Below, in pieces: positions 29,126-42,640 of a stretch of DNA of 64,000 nt (the first letter of the stretch is position 1; the number at the start of each line of letters is the position of its first letter). Both the position numbers and the translations under genes were made by a program. The notes under the pieces are model-generated. The model ran no database searches. It saw nothing but the letters and a program-made list of their open reading frames with translations, and was not told the DNA's origin. Origin of the DNA: Aspidiotus rigidus (Eukaryota; Arthropoda; Insecta; Hemiptera; Diaspididae). Where the stretch lies: positions 1 through 64,000 of the forward strand of contig JAVHKY010000086.1 in assembly GCA_035079385.1 (NCBI GenBank), written 5' to 3'.

Positions 29126-32100
29126 GTTAAAAATGTTTACGGGGATCGATCGAGGGCGTCGAGACGCATCTAGTCCACCACTTCACCTCCATTTTTTAGC
29201 CGTCTAGACGACGCGACAGTTTTTGGGCCGTAAATTGCTAACCGTTCGAGATAGGTTAAAAATTTTTACGGGGATCGATCGAGGGCGTCGAGACGCATCT
29301 AGTCCACCACTTCACCTCCATTTTTGAGCCGTCTAGAGGAGGACACAGTTTTTGGGCCGTAAATCGCTAACCGTTCGAGATAGGTTAAAAATTTTTACGG
29401 GGATCGATCGAGGGCGTCGAGACGCATCCAGTCCACCACTTCACCTCCATTTTTGAGCCGTCTAGAGGAGGACACAGTTTTTGGGCCGTAAATCGCTAAC
29501 CGTTCGAGATAGGTTAAAAATTTTTACGGGGATCGATCGAGGGCGTCGAGACGCATCTAGACCACCACTTCACCTCCATTTTTGAGCCGTCTAGACGACG
29601 ACACAGTTTTTGGGCCGTAAATCGCTAACCGTTCGAGATAGGTTAAAAATTTTTACGGGGATCGATCGAGGGCGTCGAGACGCATCTAGTCAACCACTTC
29701 ACCTCCATTTTTGAGCCGTCTAGACGACGACACAGTTTTTGGGCCGTAAATCGCTAACCGTTCGAGATAGGTGAAAAATTTTTACGGGGATCGATCGAGG
29801 GCGTCGAGACGCATCTAGACCACCACTTCACCTCCATTTTTGAGCCGTCTAGACGACGACACAGCTTTTGGGCCGTAAATCGCTAACCGTTCGAGATAGG
29901 TTAAAAATTTTTACGGGGATCGATCGAGGGCGTCGAGACGCATCTAGTCCACCACTTCACCTCCATTTTTGAGCCGTCTAGACGACGACACAGTTTTTGG
30001 GCCGTAAATCGCTAACCGTTCGAGATAGGTTAAAAATTTTTACGGGGATCGATCGAGGGCGTCGAGACGCATCCAGTCCACCACTTCACCTCCATTTTTG
30101 AGCCGTCTAGAGGAGGACACAGTTTTTGGGCCGTAAATCGCTAACCGTTCGAGATAGGTTAAAAATTCTTACGGGGATCGATCGAGGGCGTCGAGACGCA
30201 TCTAGTCCACCACTTCACCTCCATTTTTGAGCCGTCTAGAGGAGGACACAGTTTTTGGGCCGTAAATCGCTAACCGTTCGAGATAGGTTAAAAATTTTTA
30301 CGGGGATCGATCGAGGGCGTCGAGACGCATCCAGTCCACCACTTCACCTCCATTTTTGAGCCGTCTAGAGGAGGACACAGTTTTTGGGCCGTAAATCGCT
30401 AACCGTTCGAGATAGGTTAAAAATTTTTACGGGGATCGATCGAGGGCGTCGAGACGCATCTAGACCACCACTTCACCTCCATTTTTGAGCCGTCTAGACG
30501 ACGACACAGTTTTTGGGCCGTAAATCGCTAACCGTTCGAGATAGGTTTAAAATGTTTACGGGGATCGATCGAGGGCGTCGAGACGCATCTAGTCCACCAC
30601 TTCACCTCCATTTTTGAGCCGTCTAGACGACGACAAAGTTTTTGGGCCGTAAATCGCTAACCGTTCGAGATAGGTTAAAAATGTTTACGGGGATCGATCG
30701 AGGGCGTCGAGACGCATCTAGTCCACCACTTCACCTCCATTTTTGAGCCGTCTAGACGACACGACAGTTTTTGGGCCGTAAATTGCTAACCGTTCGAGAT
30801 AGGTTAAAAATTTTTACGGGGATCGATCGAGGGCGTCGAGACGCATCTAGTCCACCACTTCACCTCCATTTTTGAGCCGTCTAGACGACGCGACAGTTTT
30901 TGGGCCGTAAATTGCTAACCGTTCGAGATAGGTTAAAAATTTTTACGAAGATCGATCGAGGGCGTCGAGACGCATCTAGTCCACCACTTCACCTCCATTT
31001 TTGAGCCGTCTAGACGACGACACAGTTTTTGGGCCGTAAATCGCTAACCGTTCGAGATAGGTTAAAAATTTTTACGGGGATCGATCGAGGGCGTCGAGAC
31101 GCATCTAGTCCACCACTTCACCTCCATTTTTGAGCCGTCTAGACGACGCGACAGTTTTTGGGCCGTAAATTGCTAACCGTTCGAGATAGGTTAAAAATGT
31201 TTACGGGGATCGATCGAGGGCGTCGAGACGCATCTAGTCCACCACTTCACCTCCATTTTTGAGCCGTCTAGACGACGCGACAGTTTTTGGGCCGTAAATT
31301 GCTAACCGTTCGAGATAGGTTAAAAATTTTTACGGGGATCGATCGAGGGCGTCGAGACGCATCTAGTCCACCACTTCACCTCCATTTTTTAGCCGTCTAG
31401 ACGACGCGACAGTTTTTGGGCCGTAAATTGCTAACCGTTCGAGATAGGTTAAAAATTTTTACGGGGATCGATCGAGGGCGTCGAGACGCATCTAGTCCAC
31501 CACTTCACCTCCATTTTTGAGCCGTCTAGAGGAGGACACAGTTTTTGGGCCGTAAATCGCTAACCGTTCGAGATAGGTTAAAAATTTTTACGGGGATCGA
31601 TCGAGGGCGTCGAGACGCATCTAGTCCACCACTTCACCTCCATTTTTGAGCCGTCTAGAGGAGGACACAGTTTTTGGGCCGTAAATCGCTAACCGTTCGA
31701 GATAGGTTAAAAATTCTTACGGGGATCGATCGAGGGCGTCGAGACGCATCTAGTCCACCACTTCACCTCCATTTTTGAGCCGTCTAGAGGAGGACACAGT
31801 TTTTGGGCCGTAAATCGCTAACCGTTCGAGATAGGTTAAAAATTTTTACGGGGATCGATCGAGGGCGTCGAGACGCATCCAGTCCACCACTTCACCTCCA
31901 TTTTTGAGCCGTCTAGAGGAGGACACAGTTTTTGGGCCGTAAATCGCTAACCGTTCGAGATAGGTTAAAAATTTTTACGGGGATCGATCGAGGGCGTCGA
32001 GACGCATCTAGACCACCACTTCACCTCCATTTTTGAGCCGTCTAGACGACGACACAGTTTTTGGGCCGTAAATCGCTAACCGTTCGAGATAGGTTTAAAA

Positions 32101-35100
32101 TGTTTACGGGGATCGATCGAGGGCGTCGAGACGCATCTAGTCCACCACTTCACCTCCATTTTTGAGCCGTCTAGACGACGACAAAGTTTTTGGGCCGTAA
32201 ATCGCTAACCGTTCGAGATAGGTTAAAAATGTTTACGGGGATCGATCGAGGGCGTCGAGACGCATCTAGTCCACCACTTCACCTCCATTTTTGAGCCGTC
32301 TAGACGACACGACAGTTTTTGGGCCGTAAATTGCTAACCGTTCGAGATAGGTTAAAAATTTTTACGGGGATCGATCGAGGGCGTCGAGACGCATCTAGTC
32401 CACCACTTCACCTCCATTTTTGAGCCGTCTAGACGACGCGACAGTTTTTGGGCCGTAAATTGCTAACCGTTCGAGATAGGTTAAAAATTTTTACGAAGAT
32501 CGATCGAGGGCGTCGAGACGCATCTAGTCCACCACTTCACCTCCATTTTTGAGCCGTCTAGACGACGACACAGTTTTTGGGCCGTAAATCGCTAACCGTT
32601 CGAGATAGGTTAAAAATTTTTACGGGGATCGATCGAGGGCGTCGAGACGCATCTAGTCCACCACTTCACCTCCATTTTTGAGCCGTCTAGACGACGCGAC
32701 AGTTTTTGGGCCGTAAATTGCTAACCGTTCGAGATAGGTTAAAAATGTTTACGGGGATCGATCGAGGGCGTCGAGACGCATCTAGTCCACCACTTCACCT
32801 CCATTTTTGAGCCGTCTAGACGACGCGACAGTTTTTGGGCCGTAAATTGCTAACCGTTCGAGATAGGTTAAAAATTTTTACGGGGATCGATCGAGGGCGT
32901 CGAGACGCATCTAGTCCACCACTTCACCTCCATTTTTTAGCCGTCTAGACGACGCGACAGTTTTTGGGCCGTAAATTGCTAACCGTTCGAGATAGGTTAA
33001 AAATTTTTACGGGGATCGATCGAGGGCGTCGAGACGCATCTAGTCCACCACTTCACCTCCATTTTTGAGCCGTCTAGAGGAGGACACAGTTTTTGGGCCG
33101 TAAATCGCTAACCGTTCGAGATAGGTTAAAAATTTTTACGGGGATCGATCGAGGGCGTCGAGACGCATCTAGTCCACCACTTCACCTCCATTTTTGAGCC
33201 GTCTAGAGGAGGACACAGTTTTTGGGCCGTAAATCGCTAACCGTTCGAGATAGGTTAAAAATTTTTACGGGGATCGATCGAGGGCGTCGAGACGCATCTA
33301 GTCCACCACTTCACCTCCATTTTTGAGCCGTCTAGACGACGACACAGTTTTTGGGCCGTAAATCGCTAACCGTTCGAGATAGGTTAATAATTTTTACGGG
33401 GATCGATCGAGGGCGTCGAGACGCATCTAGTCCACCGCTTCACCTCCATTTTTGAGCCGTCTAGACGACGACACAGTTTTTGGGCCGTAAATCGCTAACC
33501 GTTCGAGATAGGTTAAAAATTTTTACGGGGACCGATCGAGGGCGTCGAGACGCATCTAGTCCACCACTTCACCTCCATTTTTGAGCCGTCTAGACGAGGA
33601 CACAGTTTTTGGGCCGTAAATCGCTAACCGCTCGAGATAGGTTAAAAATTTTTACGGGGATCGATCGAGGGCGTCGAGACGCATCTAGTCCACCACTTCA
33701 CCTCCATTTTTGAGCCGTCTAGACGACGACACAGTTTTTGGGCCGTAAATCGCTAACCGTTCGAGATAGGTTAAAAATTTTTACGGGGATCGATCGAGGG
33801 CGTCGAGACGCATCTAACCCACCACTTCACCTCCATTTTTGAGCCGTCTAGACGACGACACAGTTTTTGGGCCGTAAATCGCTAACCGTTCGAGATAGGT
33901 TAAAAATTTTTACGGGGATCGATCGAGGGCGTCGAGACGCATCTAACCCACCACTTCACCTCCATTTTTGAGCCGTCTAGACGACGACACAGTTTTTGGG
34001 CCGTAAATCGCTAACCGTTCGAGATAGGTTAAAAATTTTTACGGGGATCGATCGAGGGCGTCGAGACGCATCTAGTCCACCACTTCACCTCCATTTTTGA
34101 GCCGTCTAGACGACGACACAGTTTTTGGGCCGTAAATCGCTAACCGTTCGAGATAGGCGTCGAGACGCATCTAGTCCACCACTTCACCTCCATTTTTGAG
34201 CCGTCTAGACGACGACACAGTTTTTGGGCCGTAAATCGCTAACCGTTCGAGATAGGTTAAAAATTTTTACGGGGATCGATCGAGGGCGTCGAGACGCATC
34301 TAGTCCACCACTTCACCTCCATTTTTGAGCCGTCTAGACGAGGACACAGTTTTTGGGCCGTAAATCGCTAACCGTTGGAGATAGGTTAAAAATTTTTACG
34401 GGGATCGATCGAGGGCGTCGAGACGCATCTAGTCCACCACTTCACCTCCATTTTTGAGCCGTCTAGACGAGGACACAGTTTTTGGGCCGTAAATCGCTAA
34501 CCGTTCGAGATAGGTTAAAAATTTTTACGGGGATCGATCGAGGGCGTCGAGACGCATCCAGTCCACCACTTCACCTCCATTTTTGAGCCGTCTAGAGGAG
34601 GACACAGTTTTTGGGCCGTAAATCGCTAACCGTTCGAGATAGGTTAAAAATTTTTACGGGGATCGATCGAGGGCGTCGAGACGCATCCAGTCCACCACTT
34701 CACCTCCATTTTTGAGCCGTCTAGACGACGACAAAGTTTTTGGGCCGTAAATCGCTAACCGTTCGAGATAGGTTAAAAATGTTTACGGGGATCGATCGAG
34801 GGCGTCGAGACGCATCTAGTCCACCACTTCACCTCCATTTTTGAGCCGTCTAGACGACACGACAGTTTTTGGGCCGTAAATTGCTAACCGTTCGAGATAG
34901 GTTAAAAATTTTTACGGGGATCGATCGAGGGCGTCGAGACGCATCTAGTCCACCACTTCACCTCCATTTTTGAGCCGTCTAGACGACGACACAGTTTTTG
35001 GGCCGTAAATCGCTAACCGTTCGAGATAGGTTAAAAATTTTTACGGGGATCGATCGAGGGCGTCGAGACGCATCTAGTCCACCACTTCACCTCCATTTTT

Positions 35101-36180
35101 GAGCCGTCTAGAGGAGGACACAGTTTTTGGGCCGTAAATCGCTAACCGTTCGAGATAGGTTAAAAATTCTTACGGGGATCGATCGAGAGCGTCGAGACGC
35201 ATCTAGTCCACCACTTCACCTCCATTTTTGAGCCGTCTAGACGACGCGACAGTTTTTGGGCCGTAAATTGCTAACCGTTCGAGATAGGTTAAAAATTTTT
35301 ACGAAGATCGATCGAGGGCGTCGAGACGCATCTAGTCCACCACTTCACCTCCATTTTTGAGCCGTCTAGACGACGACACAGTTTTTGGGCCGTAAATCGC
35401 TAACCGTTCGAGATAGGTTAAAAATTTTTACGGGGATCGATCGAGGGCGTCGAGACGCATCCAGTCCACCACTTCACCTCCATTTTTGAGCCGTCTAGAG
35501 GAGGACACAGTTTTTGGGCCGTAAATCGGTAACCGTTCGAGATAGGTTAAAAATTTTTACGGGGATCGATCGAGGGCGTCGAGACGCATCTAGTCCACCA
35601 CTTCACCTCCATTTTTGAGCCGTCTAGACGAGGACACAGTTTTTGGGCCGTAAATCGCTAACCGTTGGAGATAGGTTGAAAATTTTTACGGGGATCGATC
35701 GAGGGCGTCGAGACGCATCTAGTCCACCACTTCACCTCCATTTTTGAGCCGTCTAGACGAGGACACAGTTTTTGGGCCGTAAATCGCTAACCGTTCGAGA
35801 TAGGTTAAAAATTTTTACGGGGATCGATCGAGGGCGTCGAGACGCATCCAGTCCACCACTTCACCTCCATTTTTGAGCCGTCTAGAGGAGGACACAGTTT
35901 TTGGGCCGTAAATCGCTAACCGTTCGAGATAGGTTAAAAATTTTTACGGGGATCGATCGAGGGCGTCGAGACGCATCCAGTCCACCACTTCACCTCCATT
36001 TTTGAGCCGTCTAGAGGAGGACACAGTTTTTGGGCCGTAAATCGCTAACCGTTCGAGATAGGTTAAAAATTTTTACGGGGATCGATCGAGGGCGTCGAGA
36101 CGCATCTAGACCACCACTTCACCTCCATTTTTGAGCCGTCTAGACGACGACACAGTTTTTGGGCCGTAAATCGCTAACCG

Positions 36181-39100
36181 GGGTTAAAAATTTTTACGGG
36201 GATCGATCGAGGGCGTCGAGACGCATCTAGACCACCACTTCACCTCCATTTTTGAGCCGTCTAGACGACGACACAGTTTTTGGGCCGTAAATCGCTAACC
36301 GTTCGAGATAGGTTAAAAATGTTTACGGGGATCGATCGAGGGCGTCGAGACGCATCTAGTCCACCACTTCACCTCCATTTTTGAGCCGTCTAGACGACGA
36401 CAAAGTTTTTGGGCCGTAAATTGCTAACCGTTCGAGATAGGTTAAAAATGTTTACGGGGATCGATCGAGGGCGTCGAGACGCATCTAGTCCACCACATCA
36501 CCTCCATTTTTGAGCCGTCTAGACGACACGACAGTTTTTGGGCCGTAAATTGCTAACCGTTCGAGATAGGTTAAAAATTTTTACGGGGATCGATCGAGGG
36601 CGTCGAGACGCATCTAGTCCACCACTTCACCTCCATTTTTGAGCCGTCTAGACGACGCGACAGTTTTTGGGCCGTAAATTGCTAACCGTTCGAGATAGGT
36701 TAAAAATTTTTACGAAGATCGATCGAGGGCGTCGAGACGCATCTAGTCCACCACTTCACCTCCATTTTTGAGCCGTCTAGACGACGACACAGTTTTTGGG
36801 CCGTAAATCGCTAACCGTTCGAGATAGGTTAAAAATTTTTACGGGGATCGATCGAGGGCGTCGAGACGCATCCAGTCCACCACTTCACCTCCATTTTTGA
36901 GCCGTCTAGAGGAGGACACAGTTTTTGGGCCGTAAATCGCTAACCGTTCGAGATAGGTTAAAAATTCTTACGGGGATCGATCGAGGGCGTCGAGACGCAT
37001 CTAGTCCACCACTTCACCTCCATTTTTGAGCCGTCTAGACGACGACACAGTTTTTGGGCCGTAAATCGCTAACCGTTCGAGATAGGTTAAAAATTTTTAC
37101 GGGGATCGATCGAGGGCGTCGAGACGCATCTAGTCCACCACTTCACCTCCATTTTTGAGCCGTCTAGACGACGCGACAGTTTTTGGGCCGTAAATTGCTA
37201 ACCGTTCGAGATAGGTTAAAAATGTTTACGGGGATCGATCGAGGGCGTCGAGACGCATCTAGTCCACCACTTCACCTCCATTTTTGAGCCGTCTAGACGA
37301 CGCGACAGTTTTTGGGCCGTAAATTGCTAACCGTTCGAGATAGGTTAAAAATTTTTACGAAGATCGATCGAGGGCGTCGAGACGCATCTAGTCCACCACT
37401 TCACCTCCATTTTTGAGCCGTCTAGACGACGACACAGTTTTTGGGCCGTAAATCGCTAACCGTTCGAGATAGGTTAAAAATTTTTACGGGGATCGATCGA
37501 GGGCGTCGAGACGCATCCAGTCCACCACTTCACCTCCATTTTTGAGCCGTCTAGAGGAGGACACAGTTTTTGGGCCGTAAATCGCTAACCGTTCGAGATA
37601 GGTTAAAAATTCTTACGGGGATCGATCGAGGGCGTCGAGACGCATCTAGTCCACCACTTCACCTCCATTTTTGAGCCGTCTAGACGACGACACAGTTTTT
37701 GGGCCGTAAATCGCTAACCGTTCGAGATAGGTTAAAAATTTTTACGGGGATCGATCGAGGGCGTCGAGACGCATCTAGTCCACCACTTCACCTCCATTTT
37801 TGAGCCGTCTAGACGACGCGACAGTTTTTGGGCCGTAAATTGCTAACCGTTCGAGATAGGTTAAAAATGTTTACGGGGATCGATCGAGGGCGTCGAGACG
37901 CATCTAGTCCACCACTTCACCTCCATTTTTGAGCCGTCTAGACGACGCGACAGTTTTTGGGCCGTAAATTGCTAACCGTTCGAGATAGGTTAAAAATTTT
38001 TACGGGGATCGATCGAGGGCGTCGAGACGCATCTAGTCCACCACTTCACCTCCATTTTTGAGCCGTCTAGAGGAGGACACAGTTTTTGGGCCGTAAATCG
38101 CTAACCGTTCGAGATAGGTTAAAAATTTTTACGGGGATCGATCGAGGGCGTCGAGACGCATCTAGTCCACCACTTCACCTCCATTTTTGAGCCGTCTAGA
38201 CGACGACACAGTTTTTGGGCCGTAAATCGCTAACCGTTCGAGATAGGTTAAAAATTTTTACGGGGATCGATCGAGGGCGTCGAGACGCATCTAGTCCACC
38301 ACTTCACCTCCATTTTTGAGCCGTCTAGACGACGACACAGTTTTTGGGCCGTAAATCGCTAACCGTTCGAGATAGGTTAAAAATTTTTACGGGGATCGAT
38401 CGAGGGCGTCGAGAGGCATCTAGTCCACCACTTCACCTCCATTTTTGAGCCGTCTAGACGAGGACACAGTTTTTGGGCCGTAAATCGCTAACCGTTCGAG
38501 ATAGGTTAAAAATTTTTACGGGGATCGATCGAGGGCGTCGAGACGCATCTAGTCCACCACTTCACCTCCATTTTTGAGCCGTCTAGACGACGACACAGTT
38601 TTTGGGCCGTAAATCGCTAACCGTTCGAGATAGGTTAAAAATTTTTACGGGGATCGATCGAGGGCGTCGAGACGCATCCAGTCCACCACTTCACCTCCAT
38701 TTTTGAGCCGTCTAGAGGAGGACACAGATTTTGGGCCGTAAATCGCTAACCGTTCGAGATAGGTTAAAAATTCTTACGGGGATCGATCGAGGGCGTCGAG
38801 ACGCATCTAGTCCACCACTTCACCTCCATTTTTGAGCCGTCTAGAGGAGGACACAGTTTTTGGGCCGTAAATCGCTAACCGTTCGAGATAGGTTAAAAAT
38901 TTTTACGGGGATCGATCGAGGGCGTCGAGACGCATCCAGTCCACCACTTCACCTCCATTTTTGAGCCGTCTAGAGGAGGACACAGTTTTTGGGCCGTAAA
39001 TCGCTAACCGTTCGAGACAGGTTAAAAATTTTTACGGGGATCGATCGAGGGCGTCGAGACGCATCTAGACCACCACTTCACCTCCATTTTTGAGCCGTCT

Positions 39101-42100
39101 AGACGACGACACAGTTTTTGGGCCGTAAATCGCTAACCGTTCGAGATAGGTTTAAAATGTTTACGGGGATCGATCGAGGGCGTCGAGACGCATCTAGTCC
39201 ACCACTTCACCTCCATTTTTGAGCCGTCTAGACGAGGACACAGTTTTTGGGCCGTAAATCGCTAACCGTTCGAGATAGGTTAAAAATTTTTACGGGGATC
39301 GATCGAGGGCGTCGAGACGCATCCAGTCCACCACTTCACCTCCATTTTTGAGCCGTCTAGAGGAGGACACAGTTTTTGGGCCGTAAATCGCTAACCGTTC
39401 GAGATAGGTTAAAAATTTTTACGGGGATCGATCGAGGGCGTCGAGACGCATCCAGTCCACCACTTCACCTCCATTTTTGAGCCGTCTAGAGGAGGACACA
39501 GTTTTTGGGCCGTAAATCGCTAACCGTTCGAGATAGGTTAAAAATTTTTACGGGGATCGATCGAGGGCGTCGAGACGCATCTAGACCACCACTTCACCTC
39601 CATTTTTGAGCCGTCTAGACGACGACACAGTTTTTGGGCCGTAAATCGCTAACCGGGGTTAAAAATTTTTACGGGGATCGATCGAGGGCGTCGAGACGCA
39701 TCTAGACCACCACTTCACCTCCATTTTTGAGCCGTCTAGACGACGACACAGTTTTTGGGCCGTAAATCGCTAACCGTTCGAGATAGGTTAAAAATGTTTA
39801 CGGGGATCGATCGAGGGCGTCGAGACGCATCTAGTCCACCACTTCACCTCCATTTTTGAGCCGTCTAGACGACGACAAAGTTTTTGGGCCGTAAATTGCT
39901 AACCGTTCGAGATAGGTTAAAAATGTTTACGGGGATCGATCGAGGGCGTCGAGACGCATCTAGTCCACCACATCACCTCCATTTTTGAGCCGTCTAGACG
40001 ACACGACAGTTTTTGGGCCGTAAATTGCTAACCGTTCGAGATAGGTTAAAAATTTTTACGGGGATCGATCGAGGGCGTCGAGACGCATCTAGTCCACCAC
40101 TTCACCTCCATTTTTGAGCCGTCTAGACGACGCGACAGTTTTTGGGCCGTAAATTGCTAACCGTTCGAGATAGGTTAAAAATTTTTACGAAGATCGATCG
40201 AGGGCGTCGAGACGCATCTAGTCCACCACTTCACCTCCATTTTTGAGCCGTCTAGACGACGACACAGTTTTTGGGCCGTAAATCGCTAACCGTTCGAGAT
40301 AGGTTAAAAATTTTTACGGGGATCGATCGAGGGCGTCGAGACGCATCCAGTCCACCACTTCACCTCCATTTTTGAGCCGTCTAGAGGAGGACACAGTTTT
40401 TGGGCCGTAAATCGCTAACCGTTCGAGATAGGTTAAAAATTCTTACGGGGATCGATCGAGGGCGTCGAGACGCATCTAGTCCACCACTTCACCTCCATTT
40501 TTGAGCCGTCTAGACGACGACACAGTTTTTGGGCCGTAAATCGCTAACCGTTCGAGATAGGTTAAAAATTTTTACGGGGATCGATCGAGGGCGTCGAGAC
40601 GCATCTAGTCCACCACTTCACCTCCATTTTTGAGCCGTCTAGACGACGCGACAGTTTTTGGGCCGTAAATTGCTAACCGTTCGAGATAGGTTAAAAATGT
40701 TTACGGGGATCGATCGAGGGCGTCGAGACGCATCTAGTCCACCACTTCACCTCCATTTTTGAGCCGTCTAGACGACGCGACAGTTTTTGGGCCGTAAATT
40801 GCTAACCGTTCGAGATAGGTTAAAAATTTTTACGAAGATCGATCGAGGGCGTCGAGACGCATCTAGTCCACCACTTCACCTCCATTTTTGAGCCGTCTAG
40901 ACGACGACACAGTTTTTGGGCCGTAAATCGCTAACCGTTCGAGATAGGTTAAAAATTTTTACGGGGATCGATCGAGGGCGTCGAGACGCATCCAGTCCAC
41001 CACTTCACCTCCATTTTTGAGCCGTCTAGAGGAGGACACAGTTTTTGGGCCGTAAATCGCTAACCGTTCGAGATAGGTTAAAAATTCTTACGGGGATCGA
41101 TCGAGGGCGTCGAGACGCATCTAGTCCACCACTTCACCTCCATTTTTGAGCCGTCTAGACGACGACACAGTTTTTGGGCCGTAAATCGCTAACCGTTCGA
41201 GATAGGTTAAAAATTTTTACGGGGATCGATCGAGGGCGTCGAGACGCATCTAGTCCACCACTTCACCTCCATTTTTGAGCCGTCTAGACGACGCGACAGT
41301 TTTTGGGCCGTAAATTGCTAACCGTTCGAGATAGGTTAAAAATGTTTACGGGGATCGATCGAGGGCGTCGAGACGCATCTAGTCCACCACTTCACCTCCA
41401 TTTTTGAGCCGTCTAGACGACGCGACAGTTTTTGGGCCGTAAATTGCTAACCGTTCGAGATAGGTTAAAAATTTTTACGGGGATCGATCGAGGGCGTCGA
41501 GACGCATCTAGTCCACCACTTCACCTCCATTTTTGAGCCGTCTAGAGGAGGACACAGTTTTTGGGCCGTAAATCGCTAACCGTTCGAGATAGGTTAAAAA
41601 TTTTTACGGGGATCGATCGAGGGCGTCGAGACGCATCTAGTCCACCACTTCACCTCCATTTTTGAGCCGTCTAGACGACGACACAGTTTTTGGGCCGTAA
41701 ATCGCTAACCGTTCGAGATAGGTTAAAAATTTTTACGGGGATCGATCGAGGGCGTCGAGACGCATCTAGTCCACCACTTCACCTCCATTTTTGAGCCGTC
41801 TAGACGACGACACAGTTTTTGGGCCGTAAATCGCTAACCGTTCGAGATAGGTTAAAAATTTTTACGGGGATCGATCGAGGGCGTCGAGAGGCATCTAGTC
41901 CACCACTTCACCTCCATTTTTGAGCCGTCTAGACGAGGACACAGTTTTTGGGCCGTAAATCGCTAACCGTTCGAGATAGGTTAAAAATTTTTACGGGGAT
42001 CGATCGAGGGCGTCGAGACGCATCTAGTCCACCACTTCACCTCCATTTTTGAGCCGTCTAGACGACGACACAGTTTTTGGGCCGTAAATCGCTAACCGTT

Positions 42101-42640
42101 CGAGATAGGTTAAAAATTTTTACGGGGATCGATCGAGGGCGTCGAGACGCATCCAGTCCACCACTTCACCTCCATTTTTGAGCCGTCTAGAGGAGGACAC
42201 AGATTTTGGGCCGTAAATCGCTAACCGTTCGAGATAGGTTAAAAATTCTTACGGGGATCGATCGAGGGCGTCGAGACGCATCTAGTCCACCACTTCACCT
42301 CCATTTTTGAGCCGTCTAGAGGAGGACACAGTTTTTGGGCCGTAAATCGCTAACCGTTCGAGATAGGTTAAAAATTTTTACGGGGATCGATCGAGGGCGT
42401 CGAGACGCATCCAGTCCACCACTTCACCTCCATTTTTGAGCCGTCTAGAGGAGGACACAGTTTTTGGGCCGTAAATCGCTAACCGTTCGAGACAGGTTAA
42501 AAATTTTTACGGGGATCGATCGAGGGCGTCGAGACGCATCTAGACCACCACTTCACCTCCATTTTTGAGCCGTCTAGACGACGACACAGTTTTTGGGCCG
42601 TAAATCGCTAACCGTTCGAGATAGGTTTAAAATGTTTACG
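36181..42640 (+). repeat. 27-unit (3475-bp) higher-order repeat, two copies
   Basis: An 8-bp deletion junction (AACCGGGGTTAAAA) occurs just before 36181 and 39656, 3475 bp apart (27 units minus 8 bp). Rare markers recur in both copies in order: CACATCACC, three ACGAAG units, GAGAGGCATC, and ACAGATTTTGGG. I matched about 23 units; the 24th differs (GACGAGGACACAG versus GACGACGACAAAG). Confidence 0.88.
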
